Positions 1-7,871 of a stretch of DNA of 64,000 bases are shown here, in pieces; positions within the stretch are counted from its first letter, which is position 1, and each line of letters opens with the position of its first letter. Below the pieces are notes generated by a model. It saw only the letters and a list, made by a program, of their open reading frames with translations. It was not told where the DNA came from and searched no databases. The position numbers and the translations under genes are program-made. The DNA is from Leptolyngbya sp. FACHB-60 (GTDB lineage Bacteria > Cyanobacteriota > Cyanobacteriia > Phormidesmidales > Phormidesmidaceae), in NCBI RefSeq assembly GCF_014695775.1, contig NZ_JACJOX010000026.1:1-64000 (forward strand), written 5' to 3'.

Positions 1-135
1 GCTCGTCACCGCTCCTGTCTTCAGCCACCACAACACCTGGACTTTGCTGCGGTTCACGGCATCTTGTTGCTTATCAAGCAAGATTTTAAGCGTCTCTGCT
101 GATTCCTCAATCGCAATCCTCAGCACCCCTGCCAT
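1..135 (-). CDS. IS630-family transposase, N-terminal part (runs off window edge)
   Basis: A reading frame starts with ATG at 135 and stays open for 45 codons to the left edge. It reads as a helical DNA-binding N-terminus ([18 protein letters not shown], then a Lys/Gln-rich helix and [10 protein letters not shown]). This matches the winged-helix start of IS630/Tc1-type transposases common in cyanobacteria; the catalytic DDE part would lie outside the window. The frame differs from that of the hydrolase it interrupts. Family assignment is by pattern recognition only. Whether the transposase is intact cannot be judged from this fragment. Confidence 0.7.
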   Translation of the reverse strand, partial: MAGVLRIAIEESAETLKILLDKQQDAVNRSKVQVLWWLKTGAVTS

Positions 136-195
136 ATCGATACTCTCGGTAGCTACCTTTCCTTATTTGTAGCTCCTTATCTACGATTTGGTATA
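1..195 (-). mobile_element. Right-hand part of an IS630-like insertion sequence
   Basis: The element is inferred from the transposase start at 135 and from the point, about 190-195, where the hydrolase homology stops (after ...VKSLTL). The junction sequence GTATAACG contains TA dinucleotides, the target known for IS630 elements. The terminal inverted repeat cannot be confirmed because the other end is outside the window, so the boundary is approximate to within about 10 bases. Confidence 0.5.
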
Positions 196-565
196 ACGTT
201 AAACTTTTAACGCGTTGAGGATGCTTGAGCGCCATGAGTTGAGCCAAGAATCCTCCCAACGACATCCCTACTAAATGAGCGCTCTGAAGTTCATAGCCAT
301 CGAGAACACAAAAAGCATCGTCCGCTAGATCTTCTACAGAATAGTGAATGTGCCCTGGCTCGTAACTGGTTGAGCGCTCAGTGCCCCGATGATCGTAGCG
401 AATCACATAGCGTCCTAGAGCCGCCAATTGAGAGCAGAAATCTTCTGGCCACCACACGGCTGAAGCCATCGCTCCCATGATTAACAAGATAGGTGGATCG
501 TCTAGAGTACCGAAAGATTCGGAGAAAAGGCGAACTCCGTTACGGCTAATCCATTTACTTTCCAT
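190..565 (-). pseudogene. alpha/beta hydrolase, truncated by the IS630-like element
   Basis: The first roughly 125 residues are a normal alpha/beta-hydrolase N-terminus. They include the oxyanion region ([10 protein letters not shown]), the [11 protein letters not shown] loop after strand 4 and the nucleophile elbow GMSLGG with the catalytic serine. The frame continues to a stop at 107, but the last about 28 codons ([13 protein letters not shown]...) come from the insertion element. The acid and histidine of the triad and the cap domain are therefore missing, and the product should be non-functional. The start at 565 gives the usual N-terminal beta-strand ([15 protein letters not shown]). The remaining 3' part of the gene may lie beyond the insertion, outside the window. 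Confidence 0.75.
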
Positions 566-677
566 ATCTTTTTACAGCTCGGCTTTCTCACATTTTAGGC
601 AGCCTCAATTTCAGCATTTCTCCACTGTAAAGATCTGATTATTTGGTCTTCTATAATTGCCATAGTTCGCAGCCTAG

Positions 678-697
678 CAAGGGGCTTAAGCCCCTTG
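678..697. repeat. Perfect 20-bp palindrome (CAAGGGGCTT/AAGCCCCTTG)
   Basis: The two 10-base arms are exact reverse complements with no loop. It lies between the broken hydrolase and the 3' end of the glycosyltransferase gene. This is the style of short intergenic palindrome that is dispersed in many cyanobacterial genomes. It could also act as a terminator for the glycosyltransferase gene, which ends 12 bases away, but there is no clear U tract. Confidence 0.6.
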
Positions 698-708
698 TTG
701 TAATCTCA

Positions 709-2229
709 CTACTTCGCCCCTCGCAGGGCCACCATCCACCGATTGGGCTTGCTCTTGGTGCGGGCGGTGACCCGCCAAACTCGGCTGCCGCTGAGATGGT
801 TGATCACCGCCACCATGCCAATTAGGGCCTTGAGCCAAAAGTAAACCGGTGACAGCAGGCAGTAGAGCAGGCCGTGGCGACGGGTATAGGCCGACTCCTT
901 GGGGCGCAGCAGCATCGCCACCGCCACTTGCAGCACCACACTTAGGGTCAGCAGCCCCATCAGCACGAGGTTGAGGTTTTCAAAATTGAGGTCGCGATCG
1001 CGGCCGCTGAGGTGAATGCTGAGTAGCATCGGCACCACCTGCCACACCAGCGGGTAAAAGAACTGGCTAAAGAGCAGCATCAGCACCCAGTAGGGCTTTT
1101 GCACGGCGTCTAAGCGGGGCGATCGCGCCACTCGACCCAGGTGCAACCCCGCCACTTCCAGCCAGCCCTGGCTCCACCGCTGGCGCTGAAACCACAGCCC
1201 CCGCAGGTTGTCGGGGGCCAGTTCGGTGGTGACAATCGCCGGGTCATGCACCAGGCGACAGCCCCCCAGCAGACCCCGCACCGTCACGTCGATGTCTTCG
1301 GTCAGGCGGGTGTGGTGAAAGCCCAGGTGGCGCAGGGTCGAAGTGCGCCAGTAGCCGTTGGAGCCGCCAAACAGGGCCGTGTCAGCCAGCAGCGATCGCC
1401 CGTAGTGGCTAATTCCGTAGATGCACTCAAACTCCACCGCAATCAGCTGGGTCAACCAGCTATCTCGGGCGTTGCGAATAATGTTGCGCCCCTGCACCAC
1501 GTCGTAGCGGCCCTGGTATAGCCAGGCCCAGGCCCGACTGAGACAATCGGCCGCCGGGTGGTGATCGGCGTCAAAGATGCCTGTCATCTCGCCCGCTGCC
1601 ACCTGGAGGGCAGCGTTGAGGTTTTCGGCCTTAGAGTGGCTGTGGGGGACGGGCAGCAGCACCAGGGCCGGGTAGCGCCGCGCTAGAACCTGCAAACGGT
1701 CTTCTACCGGCAGCCGCGCTGGGGTGTTGTAGGCCAAAATAATTTCCCACCCCTGGGACGGCGGTCTTACCTGGGTCAACCAGTGCAGCAAGGTGTCTTC
1801 AATGATGTCTTGCTCGTTGGGCAGGTAGGCCGCCACAATTACCGAGACAAAGGGCACCGAGACAAAGGGTGTTGAGACCAGGGGCACCGAGACCACGGGC
1901 AGGGCTCCTTGGGGCGGCAGCGACTCCGGTACCACAGACGACAGCCGTCGCTGCCGCACCCGGCACCAGCGCTGCAGCAATCCCCGATCAAACCAGGGGT
2001 TAGATCGACGGCTGCTGTAGATCACAACGGCGGTTTCGGCGTTGATGATCACCAGACCAATCAGTGAAACGGCCAGTAAGGCCCATTGCAGTATCCCCAG
2101 GCTATGACCGTAGTCAAGAGCAGCAACATATACCGCCATCGGTATGCACAGCAGCCAGAGGCTCAACCACAGTAGCCGTCTGGCGTTGGCCAGAACAGGC
2201 TCAGCAAACAGCGCCAAGCTCGACTTCAT
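709..2229 (-). CDS. Membrane glycosyltransferase family 2 (cellulose-synthase-like)
   Basis: 506 residues. Two membrane helices lie at the N-terminus (about 15-75), followed by a cytosolic GT2 domain and 3-4 helices in the C-terminal third. The processive-type signature is visible: DAD near residue 218 (GIFDADHHPA), TED near 310 (RLTEDIDVTVRG) and QRQRW near 347-351. These bind the nucleotide sugar and metal, supply the catalytic base and hold the acceptor. It probably builds or primes a beta-linked surface polysaccharide at the plasma membrane; the sugar cannot be read from sequence. Just before the first Rossmann strand is a 15-bp tandem repeat coding for four P-[LFV]-V-S-[VT]-like pentapeptides. 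No polysaccharide-export gene is adjacent. The ATG at 2229 is the first start before the N-terminal helix. Confidence 0.85.
   Translation of the reverse strand: MKSSLALFAEPVLANARRLLWLSLWLLCIPMAVYVAALDYGHSLGILQWALLAVSLIGLVIINAETAVVIYSSRRSNPWFDRGLLQRWCRVRQRRLSSVVPESLPPQGALPVVSVPLVSTPFVSVPFVSVIVAAYLPNEQDIIEDTLLHWLTQVRPPSQGWEIILAYNTPARLPVEDRLQVLARRYPALVLLPVPHSHSKAENLNAALQVAAGEMTGIFDADHHPAADCLSRAWAWLYQGRYDVVQGRNIIRNARDSWLTQLIAVEFECIYGISHYGRSLLADTALFGGSNGYWRTSTLRHLGFHHTRLTEDIDVTVRGLLGGCRLVHDPAIVTTELAPDNLRGLWFQRQRWSQGWLEVAGLHLGRVARSPRLDAVQKPYWVLMLLFSQFFYPLVWQVVPMLLSIHLSGRDRDLNFENLNLVLMGLLTLSVVLQVAVAMLLRPKESAYTRRHGLLYCLLSPVYFWLKALIGMVAVINHLSGSRVWRVTARTKSKPNRWMVALRGAK
1841..1900 (-). repeat. 15-bp x 4 in-frame tandem repeat inside the glycosyltransferase gene
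   Basis: Four consecutive 15-base units on the plus strand: ACCGAGACAAAGGGC, ACCGAGACAAAGGGT, GTTGAGACCAGGGGC and ACCGAGACCACGGGC. Because the unit is a multiple of three, copy changes add or remove five residues without shifting frame. It encodes a Pro/Val/Ser stretch directly before the VSVIVAAYLPNEQ strand of the GT2 domain. Confidence 0.85.
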
Positions 2230-2493
2230 AGGCGGGGATTAACTCCTTACTTGATTGGTGGAAAAGCCAGCAAACCGACGACATTTCTTTGCCGCTAACA
2301 ACCATGAAACACTGTACCAGCCCGGCCATGGTGAGCTGATATGGGTGCCATAGATACCTGTAAATCCCTCGTAAGCAGCTTGCACCTGCTGATTGTCCCA
2401 AAAAAAAGTAGATTTTGGATGACCCGTTGGAGCGATTGCCAGCACTGGCACCCTCGGCAACCGGAACAAAGTTGAGGTACTAGGAGTCACAGC

Positions 2494-4458
2494 TTAGTCT
2501 CGTAGGTTACTTTCTTGGCTATCGCGGCGGTAGCGAGGGTCGCGCCAGGCACCGCCAACCCCGCGCAAAATGCCCCGCCCAATCAGCCCAATGCCCCGGC
2601 CAATTACGTCGGTCAATACATATACGATACCGCTGCCCACCAGCGAAACCGCCGAGCGAAACCGGGGAGCGATCGCATCGCGGGCCTCCACCGCTAAGGT
2701 TACCGCCCGCTGCAGGCCCGAGAGTTGCTCTAGCTCCTCTCGCCGGGGTGCATAGATCGTCTGGTGCTGAATGCCCCGCTCGGTAAAGCCAAACAGCCGA
2801 TGCTGGCTCTCAAAGATCGCCCGAGGTTCGTTGATCAGCCCATCCCAGCGGTAGCGCCAGGAAAGGTCGTTGCGAAAGCGCTCAATGTCGCGGCTGGTCA
2901 TCATGCGGCGATGGTAGAGGTTTTTCTTCATCAGCTCCACGTCGGCGAAATGGTTGAGCAGCGGCTGCACCACGGCGTTGGCCAGCTGAATCACCAGGTG
3001 CTCTAGCAGCTCCTGGCTGCGAGCCATCGCCTCGGGGGCATCGGCCTGGTAGAGGCTGCCGTCAACCACTACCGACTCGTTAAACAGCAGATGCCCCAGC
3101 AGCATCGGCACCAGGGGGAGCCGATCTAAAATCGCCGCCTGCACCACAGGGGCCTCGGTCAGCAGGGTCGGCACCACGGGCTGCTCTAGAGTATCGACCT
3201 GGAGGGTGTAGTAACGACCAAAGAAATCGGTGACGGTGGCCTGCCACAGGTCTTGCAGCACCAAGGGACTTTTCTCATTCAGCTGCCCCGGCAGCACCTG
3301 CGCCTCGCGGAGATGAGCCAAGGCGTCTTCAACCTTGCGCAGCACTAGATAGAGCAGCTCTCGCTTTTTGTCGTCGTGCAGAATATCAGACTCCAGCGGC
3401 ACGTCGCTGGTGTTGTCTAGCAGGCCCTGCAGCTTGCGAAACACGCGCTCAAACACCAAGGTGGCCAGGTCGCTCTGGTTTAGAGCTAGGCGATCGGCGG
3501 TAGCGATTCGTGAAGTGATTCGCTCCGGAATCGCTCCCCTATCTCCCGGTTTCGGCCCAGGATTACGCCTAGGGACTAGGCTGGGCGGCACCCCACTCCG
3601 GCGGACAGAAGGCAGTTCTCCTGGCCCCAAGGAAGGGCGAGCCGAGCGGTCAATCGGCTGCCATTGGTCAGAGTTTGGGGTGGCTAACAGCCGCCGCACC
3701 AGCCAGCGCGCCGCCCGCAGTTCGCGGTAGCGCCCAACCAGCACTGCCTCTGTCAGCAGCGAGCCGCGCCCGCGCCGCTGTTCGGCCGCGATCTGGGCCA
3801 TCACCGCATCTATTTGCTGCACCGACGACCGCCGTATATTGATGCGCAGTGCGACCAGGGCATTGGGCACCGGTGGAATTGTTCCAGAAACTTCGTCCTC
3901 CCGCATCGTCACAGGAGGACGCTGACCGCTCGCGATCGGGCTCAGGCCCCTGGCTGACTCAGGCCCAGACGTGACCAGCTGTTCAATTAGCCGCCCCAGA
4001 TCGGCTACGGCCATACTGCGGGCCCCAAACCCATCGGCCCCCACCTGCCGGGCAGCCGCAGCCAGCACCGGTTCGGTCTGGGCGCTGAGCACCAGCACCG
4101 GCAGAGTTGGGTAGCGCGCTTTGATGTCGGCACAGAGGCGCAGCCCCGGCAGCTGGTCGGGGCGACCCGCCCCCAGACCCAAATCAAGAATCACCAGGTC
4201 GATGTCGGGGCGACGGCTGGGGTCTTGGGTGGCCCAGTCATCGGCCCAGGCAGGGGCGGACTCTGGAGTCCAATCGGGAGGGGTATCAGAAAGCGTCCCC
4301 AGCCTGGCTCGGCTGGCCAAGATTGCCAGTGCATCGTCGGACTGGGAGGCTTCGGCCACTACGGCGTAGCCAGCGGTTTGCTCCAGCCAGATGCGCAGGC
4401 CCAGGCGAAACACCGGGTCTTCGTCTACCAGCATGAGTCGCAGGGGGGCCGTCGTCAT
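2494..4458 (-). CDS. Receiver-domain protein with C-terminal DUF3685 (Ycf55-like)
   Basis: 654 residues. The N-terminus (about 1-160) is a response-regulator receiver: LMLVDEDPVFRLGLRIWLE carries the acidic pair, LVILDLGLG the phospho-acceptor Asp, and VLVLSAQTE the conserved Ser/Thr region. Most of the rest matches the DUF3685 family, whose red-algal plastid member is Ycf55. It ends in a Gly/Arg-rich hydrophobic segment (IVYVLTDVIGRGIGLIGRG) that may touch a membrane. There is no DNA-binding output domain, so the output is probably protein-protein. Its start overlaps the stop of the next upstream gene by 4 bases (ATGA), which suggests translational coupling. The exact function of the family is not known to me. 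Confidence 0.8.
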   Translation of the reverse strand: MTTAPLRLMLVDEDPVFRLGLRIWLEQTAGYAVVAEASQSDDALAILASRARLGTLSDTPPDWTPESAPAWADDWATQDPSRRPDIDLVILDLGLGAGRPDQLPGLRLCADIKARYPTLPVLVLSAQTEPVLAAAARQVGADGFGARSMAVADLGRLIEQLVTSGPESARGLSPIASGQRPPVTMREDEVSGTIPPVPNALVALRINIRRSSVQQIDAVMAQIAAEQRRGRGSLLTEAVLVGRYRELRAARWLVRRLLATPNSDQWQPIDRSARPSLGPGELPSVRRSGVPPSLVPRRNPGPKPGDRGAIPERITSRIATADRLALNQSDLATLVFERVFRKLQGLLDNTSDVPLESDILHDDKKRELLYLVLRKVEDALAHLREAQVLPGQLNEKSPLVLQDLWQATVTDFFGRYYTLQVDTLEQPVVPTLLTEAPVVQAAILDRLPLVPMLLGHLLFNESVVVDGSLYQADAPEAMARSQELLEHLVIQLANAVVQPLLNHFADVELMKKNLYHRRMMTSRDIERFRNDLSWRYRWDGLINEPRAIFESQHRLFGFTERGIQHQTIYAPRREELEQLSGLQRAVTLAVEARDAIAPRFRSAVSLVGSGIVYVLTDVIGRGIGLIGRGILRGVGGAWRDPRYRRDSQESNLRD

Positions 4459-6278
4459 TGGGGCTCGGTGGAAGAACTGTCGTCTGAGGTGCTATCGCCG
4501 CCGGGCACGGGGCGACCTTCAGCTTCCCAGATCGACCAGATATAGGCCCGCTCAGCCGTCCAGAGAGCGATCGCCGCCTTAGCCTCATCGTAGAGCGCTC
4601 GCCCCGGCCCAATCTGGCTAGCCAGATTGATCGCCGCCGACAGACTGCCGCCGTAGGCCAGATCCTTGGCCTCATCTAAAATCGGCTTGTCTTCGGCAAT
4701 TTGAATGGTGGATGTCCACTCCTGGATTAGCCCCTGGGCGCGGCTATAGAGGGCGCGGTTGGGCTTAATTTTATTCGCTTCGGCGATCGCCTCGGGCAGC
4801 TTGTCCTGATTGGCCAAGGCCACCGCCGCATCGAGAATGGGCCGGTCTTCAATCACCTGAATTTCTTGCTGCCACCCGGCGACCAGGGTTTGGGCCTCCA
4901 CCCGCAGGGCGCGCCCCAGCTCAATCTCACTAGCCTTGGCAATGGCGGTTTGCAGCGCCGCAATGGTGCCGGGCCGAGCCAGGCTGCGGGCCTCGACCAA
5001 GATCGGGCGGTCTTCAATTCGCTGTAGATTAAACTGCCACTGGGCGATCAGTGTCTGCCCTTGAATGCGCCGGGGTCGCCCCGTCTCTACCCGCTGGGCC
5101 TGGCGAATTGCCCAGTCGTAGGTGGTTCGCTGCCCCAGCCTGGCTACCATATCGCTAAACTTCAGCTGTTTCAGATCGGTGAGTTGTTCGCCCCACTGCT
5201 CCTCTGAGGATAGGTCAGCCTCCGCGTAGGGACTGTTCGCCGGGAGCTGATGGACGGCGCTGACGGCCTCCATCAGCCCGAATAAGTGGCTGTAGCGCGG
5301 GGTTAGGCCCTGACCCACGGGTTCAGCCTGGCGGGCGAGCGCTTGGGCATGGCTGAGGGATAGCAGCGCCTGGGCATCGGGGGCCAGATCGGGGGTGGGG
5401 GGAACCACGCTGGCCAACTCTAGGGCACCAGCGCGATCGCCCACATCCCAGCGCTGGAGCGCCACATCGATCACCGTCTTGCTCCAGCGATCGACGTCGC
5501 TTTCGGCCGCCTGCCACACCTGGCTGCGCAGGTCGATGGCGCGGGCCAGCACTACCGCCTGACGCAAGTTCTCAATCTGGTTAGTTTTCGCCAGCTCGCG
5601 GGCCTGCAAGAGCTGCTCCCACCCCTGGTACTCCACCTGAAACTGCCGCTGCCAAAACACATAGCGCGTCGTCAGCCAGTAGTCGGTCTTAAGAGCTTTG
5701 AACTCTTGCAGGTGGGTCTTGGCCAGCTCCCAATTGCTGGCGGCTAGGGCGGGCCTCAGCTTAGCCTCAATAGCTCGGCCCTGCTCCCAGTCTTGTCGCC
5801 ACTCAAAGATTACCGACTGAGCTGGCTTTCGCAACGGCGTGTTTAGAGGAATTTGATCAGCCAGGGCCACCGCATCGTCGAGCTTGCCCGCCTGCACCCA
5901 GCGGTTGGCCAGCACCAAAATCTGCTCCGAGGCATCCTTTAAAATTTCTTGGGAGTCCTCGTAGTTAGAGTGGGTTTTGGGCCAGTTGGCGGTTAGCAAC
6001 ACCGACTGCACCAGATTGTTGGGCTCACCCGTGCGGGCCTGAGCCTTGGCGCAGTAGAGCAAATCGCTTGACGAATGAAAGGGTGTAATCTGCTCACAGT
6101 CGGGCAGCGGCGGAATCCGCGTCAGCCAGATCAGCGCCCAGCCGCAAAATATCCCCGACCCAGTGAGCAAAAGCACCCACAGCGTTAGCCAAAACCATTC
6201 CCAAGGCTTAACCTGGCTAGGCCCAGGGCGCTGCCGGTGTCGAGATCTCAGGGGCGATGAAGCCGGTGTCGATGCCAT
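4455..6278 (-). CDS. Hypothetical membrane-anchored repeat protein, coupled to the DUF3685 gene
   Basis: 607 residues. A basic N-terminus is followed by one membrane helix (about residues 27-52, WFWLTLWVLLLTGSGIFCGW) and then an almost wholly alpha-helical, Ala/Gln/Trp-rich extracytoplasmic or lumenal part. The last 190 residues contain about three imperfect repeats of 46-48 residues with the pattern W...IQ-IEDRPIL-EA..LA...AI..A..I..GRALY.EAQ. This resembles a TPR/SEL1-like solenoid but is not a canonical TPR. It shares a 4-base overlap with the receiver-DUF3685 gene, so the two are very likely one transcript and may form a complex. I do not recognise a characterised homologue. Confidence 0.7.
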   Translation of the reverse strand: MASTPASSPLRSRHRQRPGPSQVKPWEWFWLTLWVLLLTGSGIFCGWALIWLTRIPPLPDCEQITPFHSSSDLLYCAKAQARTGEPNNLVQSVLLTANWPKTHSNYEDSQEILKDASEQILVLANRWVQAGKLDDAVALADQIPLNTPLRKPAQSVIFEWRQDWEQGRAIEAKLRPALAASNWELAKTHLQEFKALKTDYWLTTRYVFWQRQFQVEYQGWEQLLQARELAKTNQIENLRQAVVLARAIDLRSQVWQAAESDVDRWSKTVIDVALQRWDVGDRAGALELASVVPPTPDLAPDAQALLSLSHAQALARQAEPVGQGLTPRYSHLFGLMEAVSAVHQLPANSPYAEADLSSEEQWGEQLTDLKQLKFSDMVARLGQRTTYDWAIRQAQRVETGRPRRIQGQTLIAQWQFNLQRIEDRPILVEARSLARPGTIAALQTAIAKASEIELGRALRVEAQTLVAGWQQEIQVIEDRPILDAAVALANQDKLPEAIAEANKIKPNRALYSRAQGLIQEWTSTIQIAEDKPILDEAKDLAYGGSLSAAINLASQIGPGRALYDEAKAAIALWTAERAYIWSIWEAEGRPVPGGDSTSDDSSSTEPQ

Positions 6279-6450
6279 GACGTCAAACTAACCGAGAGCG
6301 AGCAGCAGCATCTCGACTGCCTGGGCGGTGATAACTAGCATCCTCACTGGCTTTGGGAACCAGGGGAGCCAGAAGATGCTGACACATTGTAGAGGCAATC
6401 TATAAACTTGATCGTAGATCTTTTAGCCAAACCTATCGGAATTGCACGCC

Positions 6451-7239
6451 ATGGCACACCGCACAGACCCACGCCGAATCCTCCGGCCCACGGGGGTAGC
6501 CGCAGCGGTTGGCCTCGCCCTCGCCCTGGCTGCCCCTGGTATCGCCAACACCCCCCTGCAACAGCTGCTGATTAGCCGCATCTGCATTGCCTGCGATCTC
6601 AGCGGTGTCGTGCTTACCCGCGCCAGCCTCGAAGATGCCGACTTGACCAACGCCAACTTAGCGGGGGCCAACCTGCGCCAGGCTCGCCTGCCCCGCGCCC
6701 AGCTAACCCAGGCCGACCTGCGACAGACCAACCTACAACAGGTGGTGCTCAGCGGCGCTGACTTGTCGGGAGCCAACCTGGCGGGGGCCAATCTTAGCCA
6801 GGCCACCCTCACCGGCAGCGAGCTGCGGGATGTCAACGCCGCTGACGTCAATCTAGAGCGCGCCGAAGCCCGCGACAGCAATTGGTACGGCAGCGACCTT
6901 AGCGGCAGCCGCTTAGATGGAGCCGTGTTTAACCATGCCAGTCTGTCGGCGACCGATTTGACCAACGTGACGTTGACCAACGGTCAATTTTTTCGGGCCG
7001 ACTTCATTGGCGCTCAGCTGGAGGGGGCCGACTTCACCGGGGCCGATCTGCGCCAGGCCCTAATGCGCGATGCCCAGCTAGCGGGGGCCACCTTCACCGA
7101 TGCCGACCTGCGGGATGCCAACCTCAACCGCACCGATCTCAGCACCGCTCGGTTTTGCAACACCCGCATGGCCAACGGCGACATCAACGACGAGCACTGC
7201 GCTGAGCTAGGGCTGAATCCCGATCGCCCTGTTCCCTAG
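6451..7239 (+). CDS. Secreted pentapeptide-repeat protein
   Basis: 262 residues from the ATG at 6451; a TTG at 6442 would add three residues and is less likely. The N-terminus looks like a signal peptide: basic residues, then VAAAVGLALALAAPGIA. From about residue 45 to 235 there are successive A-D/N-L-x-x pentapeptides (ADLTN, ANLAG, ANLRQ, ADLRQ, ...) that fold as a right-handed quadrilateral beta-helix. A Cys pair near the start (RICIACDLSG) and two more cysteines near the end (RFCNT, DEHCAEL) may form disulfides. Cyanobacteria export many such proteins to the periplasm or lumen, and the function is generally unknown. It is divergent from the 607-residue membrane protein. Confidence 0.85.
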   Translation: MAHRTDPRRILRPTGVAAAVGLALALAAPGIANTPLQQLLISRICIACDLSGVVLTRASLEDADLTNANLAGANLRQARLPRAQLTQADLRQTNLQQVVLSGADLSGANLAGANLSQATLTGSELRDVNAADVNLERAEARDSNWYGSDLSGSRLDGAVFNHASLSATDLTNVTLTNGQFFRADFIGAQLEGADFTGADLRQALMRDAQLAGATFTDADLRDANLNRTDLSTARFCNTRMANGDINDEHCAELGLNPDRPVP

Positions 7240-7340
7240 AGGGGCGATCGCGCCTGGACTGAGCTGACCAGCAGCTAGCGAAATCACGACAACACCAAGG
7301 AACGCTGTACGCTTTAGGCAACCGTTGCTGAAGGATTGGC

Positions 7341-7673
7341 ATGACCTTTCTGATCGTTGCGATCGCCCCCTGGCTGCTCTTGCTCTATGCCGTGTTGGTA
7401 ATAGCCGGAGGCGTGATGGGTTACCTCAAAGCTCGCAGTAAACCCTCTCTCATTTCTGGGCTGATCAGCGGTGCAGCATTGCTCGTCGCTTGGTGGATCA
7501 CCCTGAGCAACAGCTACAACGCAGGTATAGCGCTGGCGACTTGCCTCGCGATCGCGCTCCTCATCGTCTTTAGCCTGCGCTTTCGCAAGACCAGAAAATT
7601 CATACCCGCCGGATTGATGGCGATCGTGAGCCTGTTTTGTGCGGCTGTGTTTGCGATCGCGCTTTCTATATAA
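7341..7673 (+). CDS. TMEM14-family small membrane protein
   Basis: 110 residues that are almost entirely four hydrophobic helices. The GG-x-x-GY-x-KARS-x-PSLISG motif after helix 1 (GGVMGYLKARSKPSLISG) is the hallmark of the TMEM14/FAX family. Plant relatives export fatty acids from plastids; the role of the cyanobacterial members is unclear. A strong inverted repeat lies 25 bases downstream, between this gene and the convergent dnaE. Confidence 0.8.
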   Translation: MTFLIVAIAPWLLLLYAVLVIAGGVMGYLKARSKPSLISGLISGAALLVAWWITLSNSYNAGIALATCLAIALLIVFSLRFRKTRKFIPAGLMAIVSLFCAAVFAIALSI

Positions 7674-7697
7674 CGTCTCGCGCTCAAGCCAACGTCA

Positions 7698-7742
7698 ACC
7701 CATCCCAAGCATGCTTCACAGAAGAGCATGCTTGGGATGGGT
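7698..7742. repeat. Perfect 18-bp inverted repeat with 9-base loop
   Basis: The arms 7698-7715 and 7725-7742 are exact reverse complements (ACCCATCCCAAGCATGCT...), separated by TCACAGAAG. It sits between the TMEM14 gene and the 3' end of dnaE, so it could terminate transcription from both sides. It lacks a U tract, and its length and perfection equally suit a miniature mobile repeat. Confidence 0.75.
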
Positions 7743-7871
7743 CGGCTATGCCCCTAGCCCTACCTCTGGAGCATTCAAATCAAGATGTGCCCAGAGTCCG
7801 ATCCCTTCTACGATGTAGCCGATAAGCTTGTCATCGCCCAGAAGGAACCGGGCCTCTCGCAGAAAGGTATC

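Noticed and set aside
2239..2490. 83-residue minus-strand frame between the glycosyltransferase and the DUF3685 gene
   Set aside because: GTG start, no ribosome site and an unlikely mix of residues. It may be the former leader of this transcript, but there is no support.
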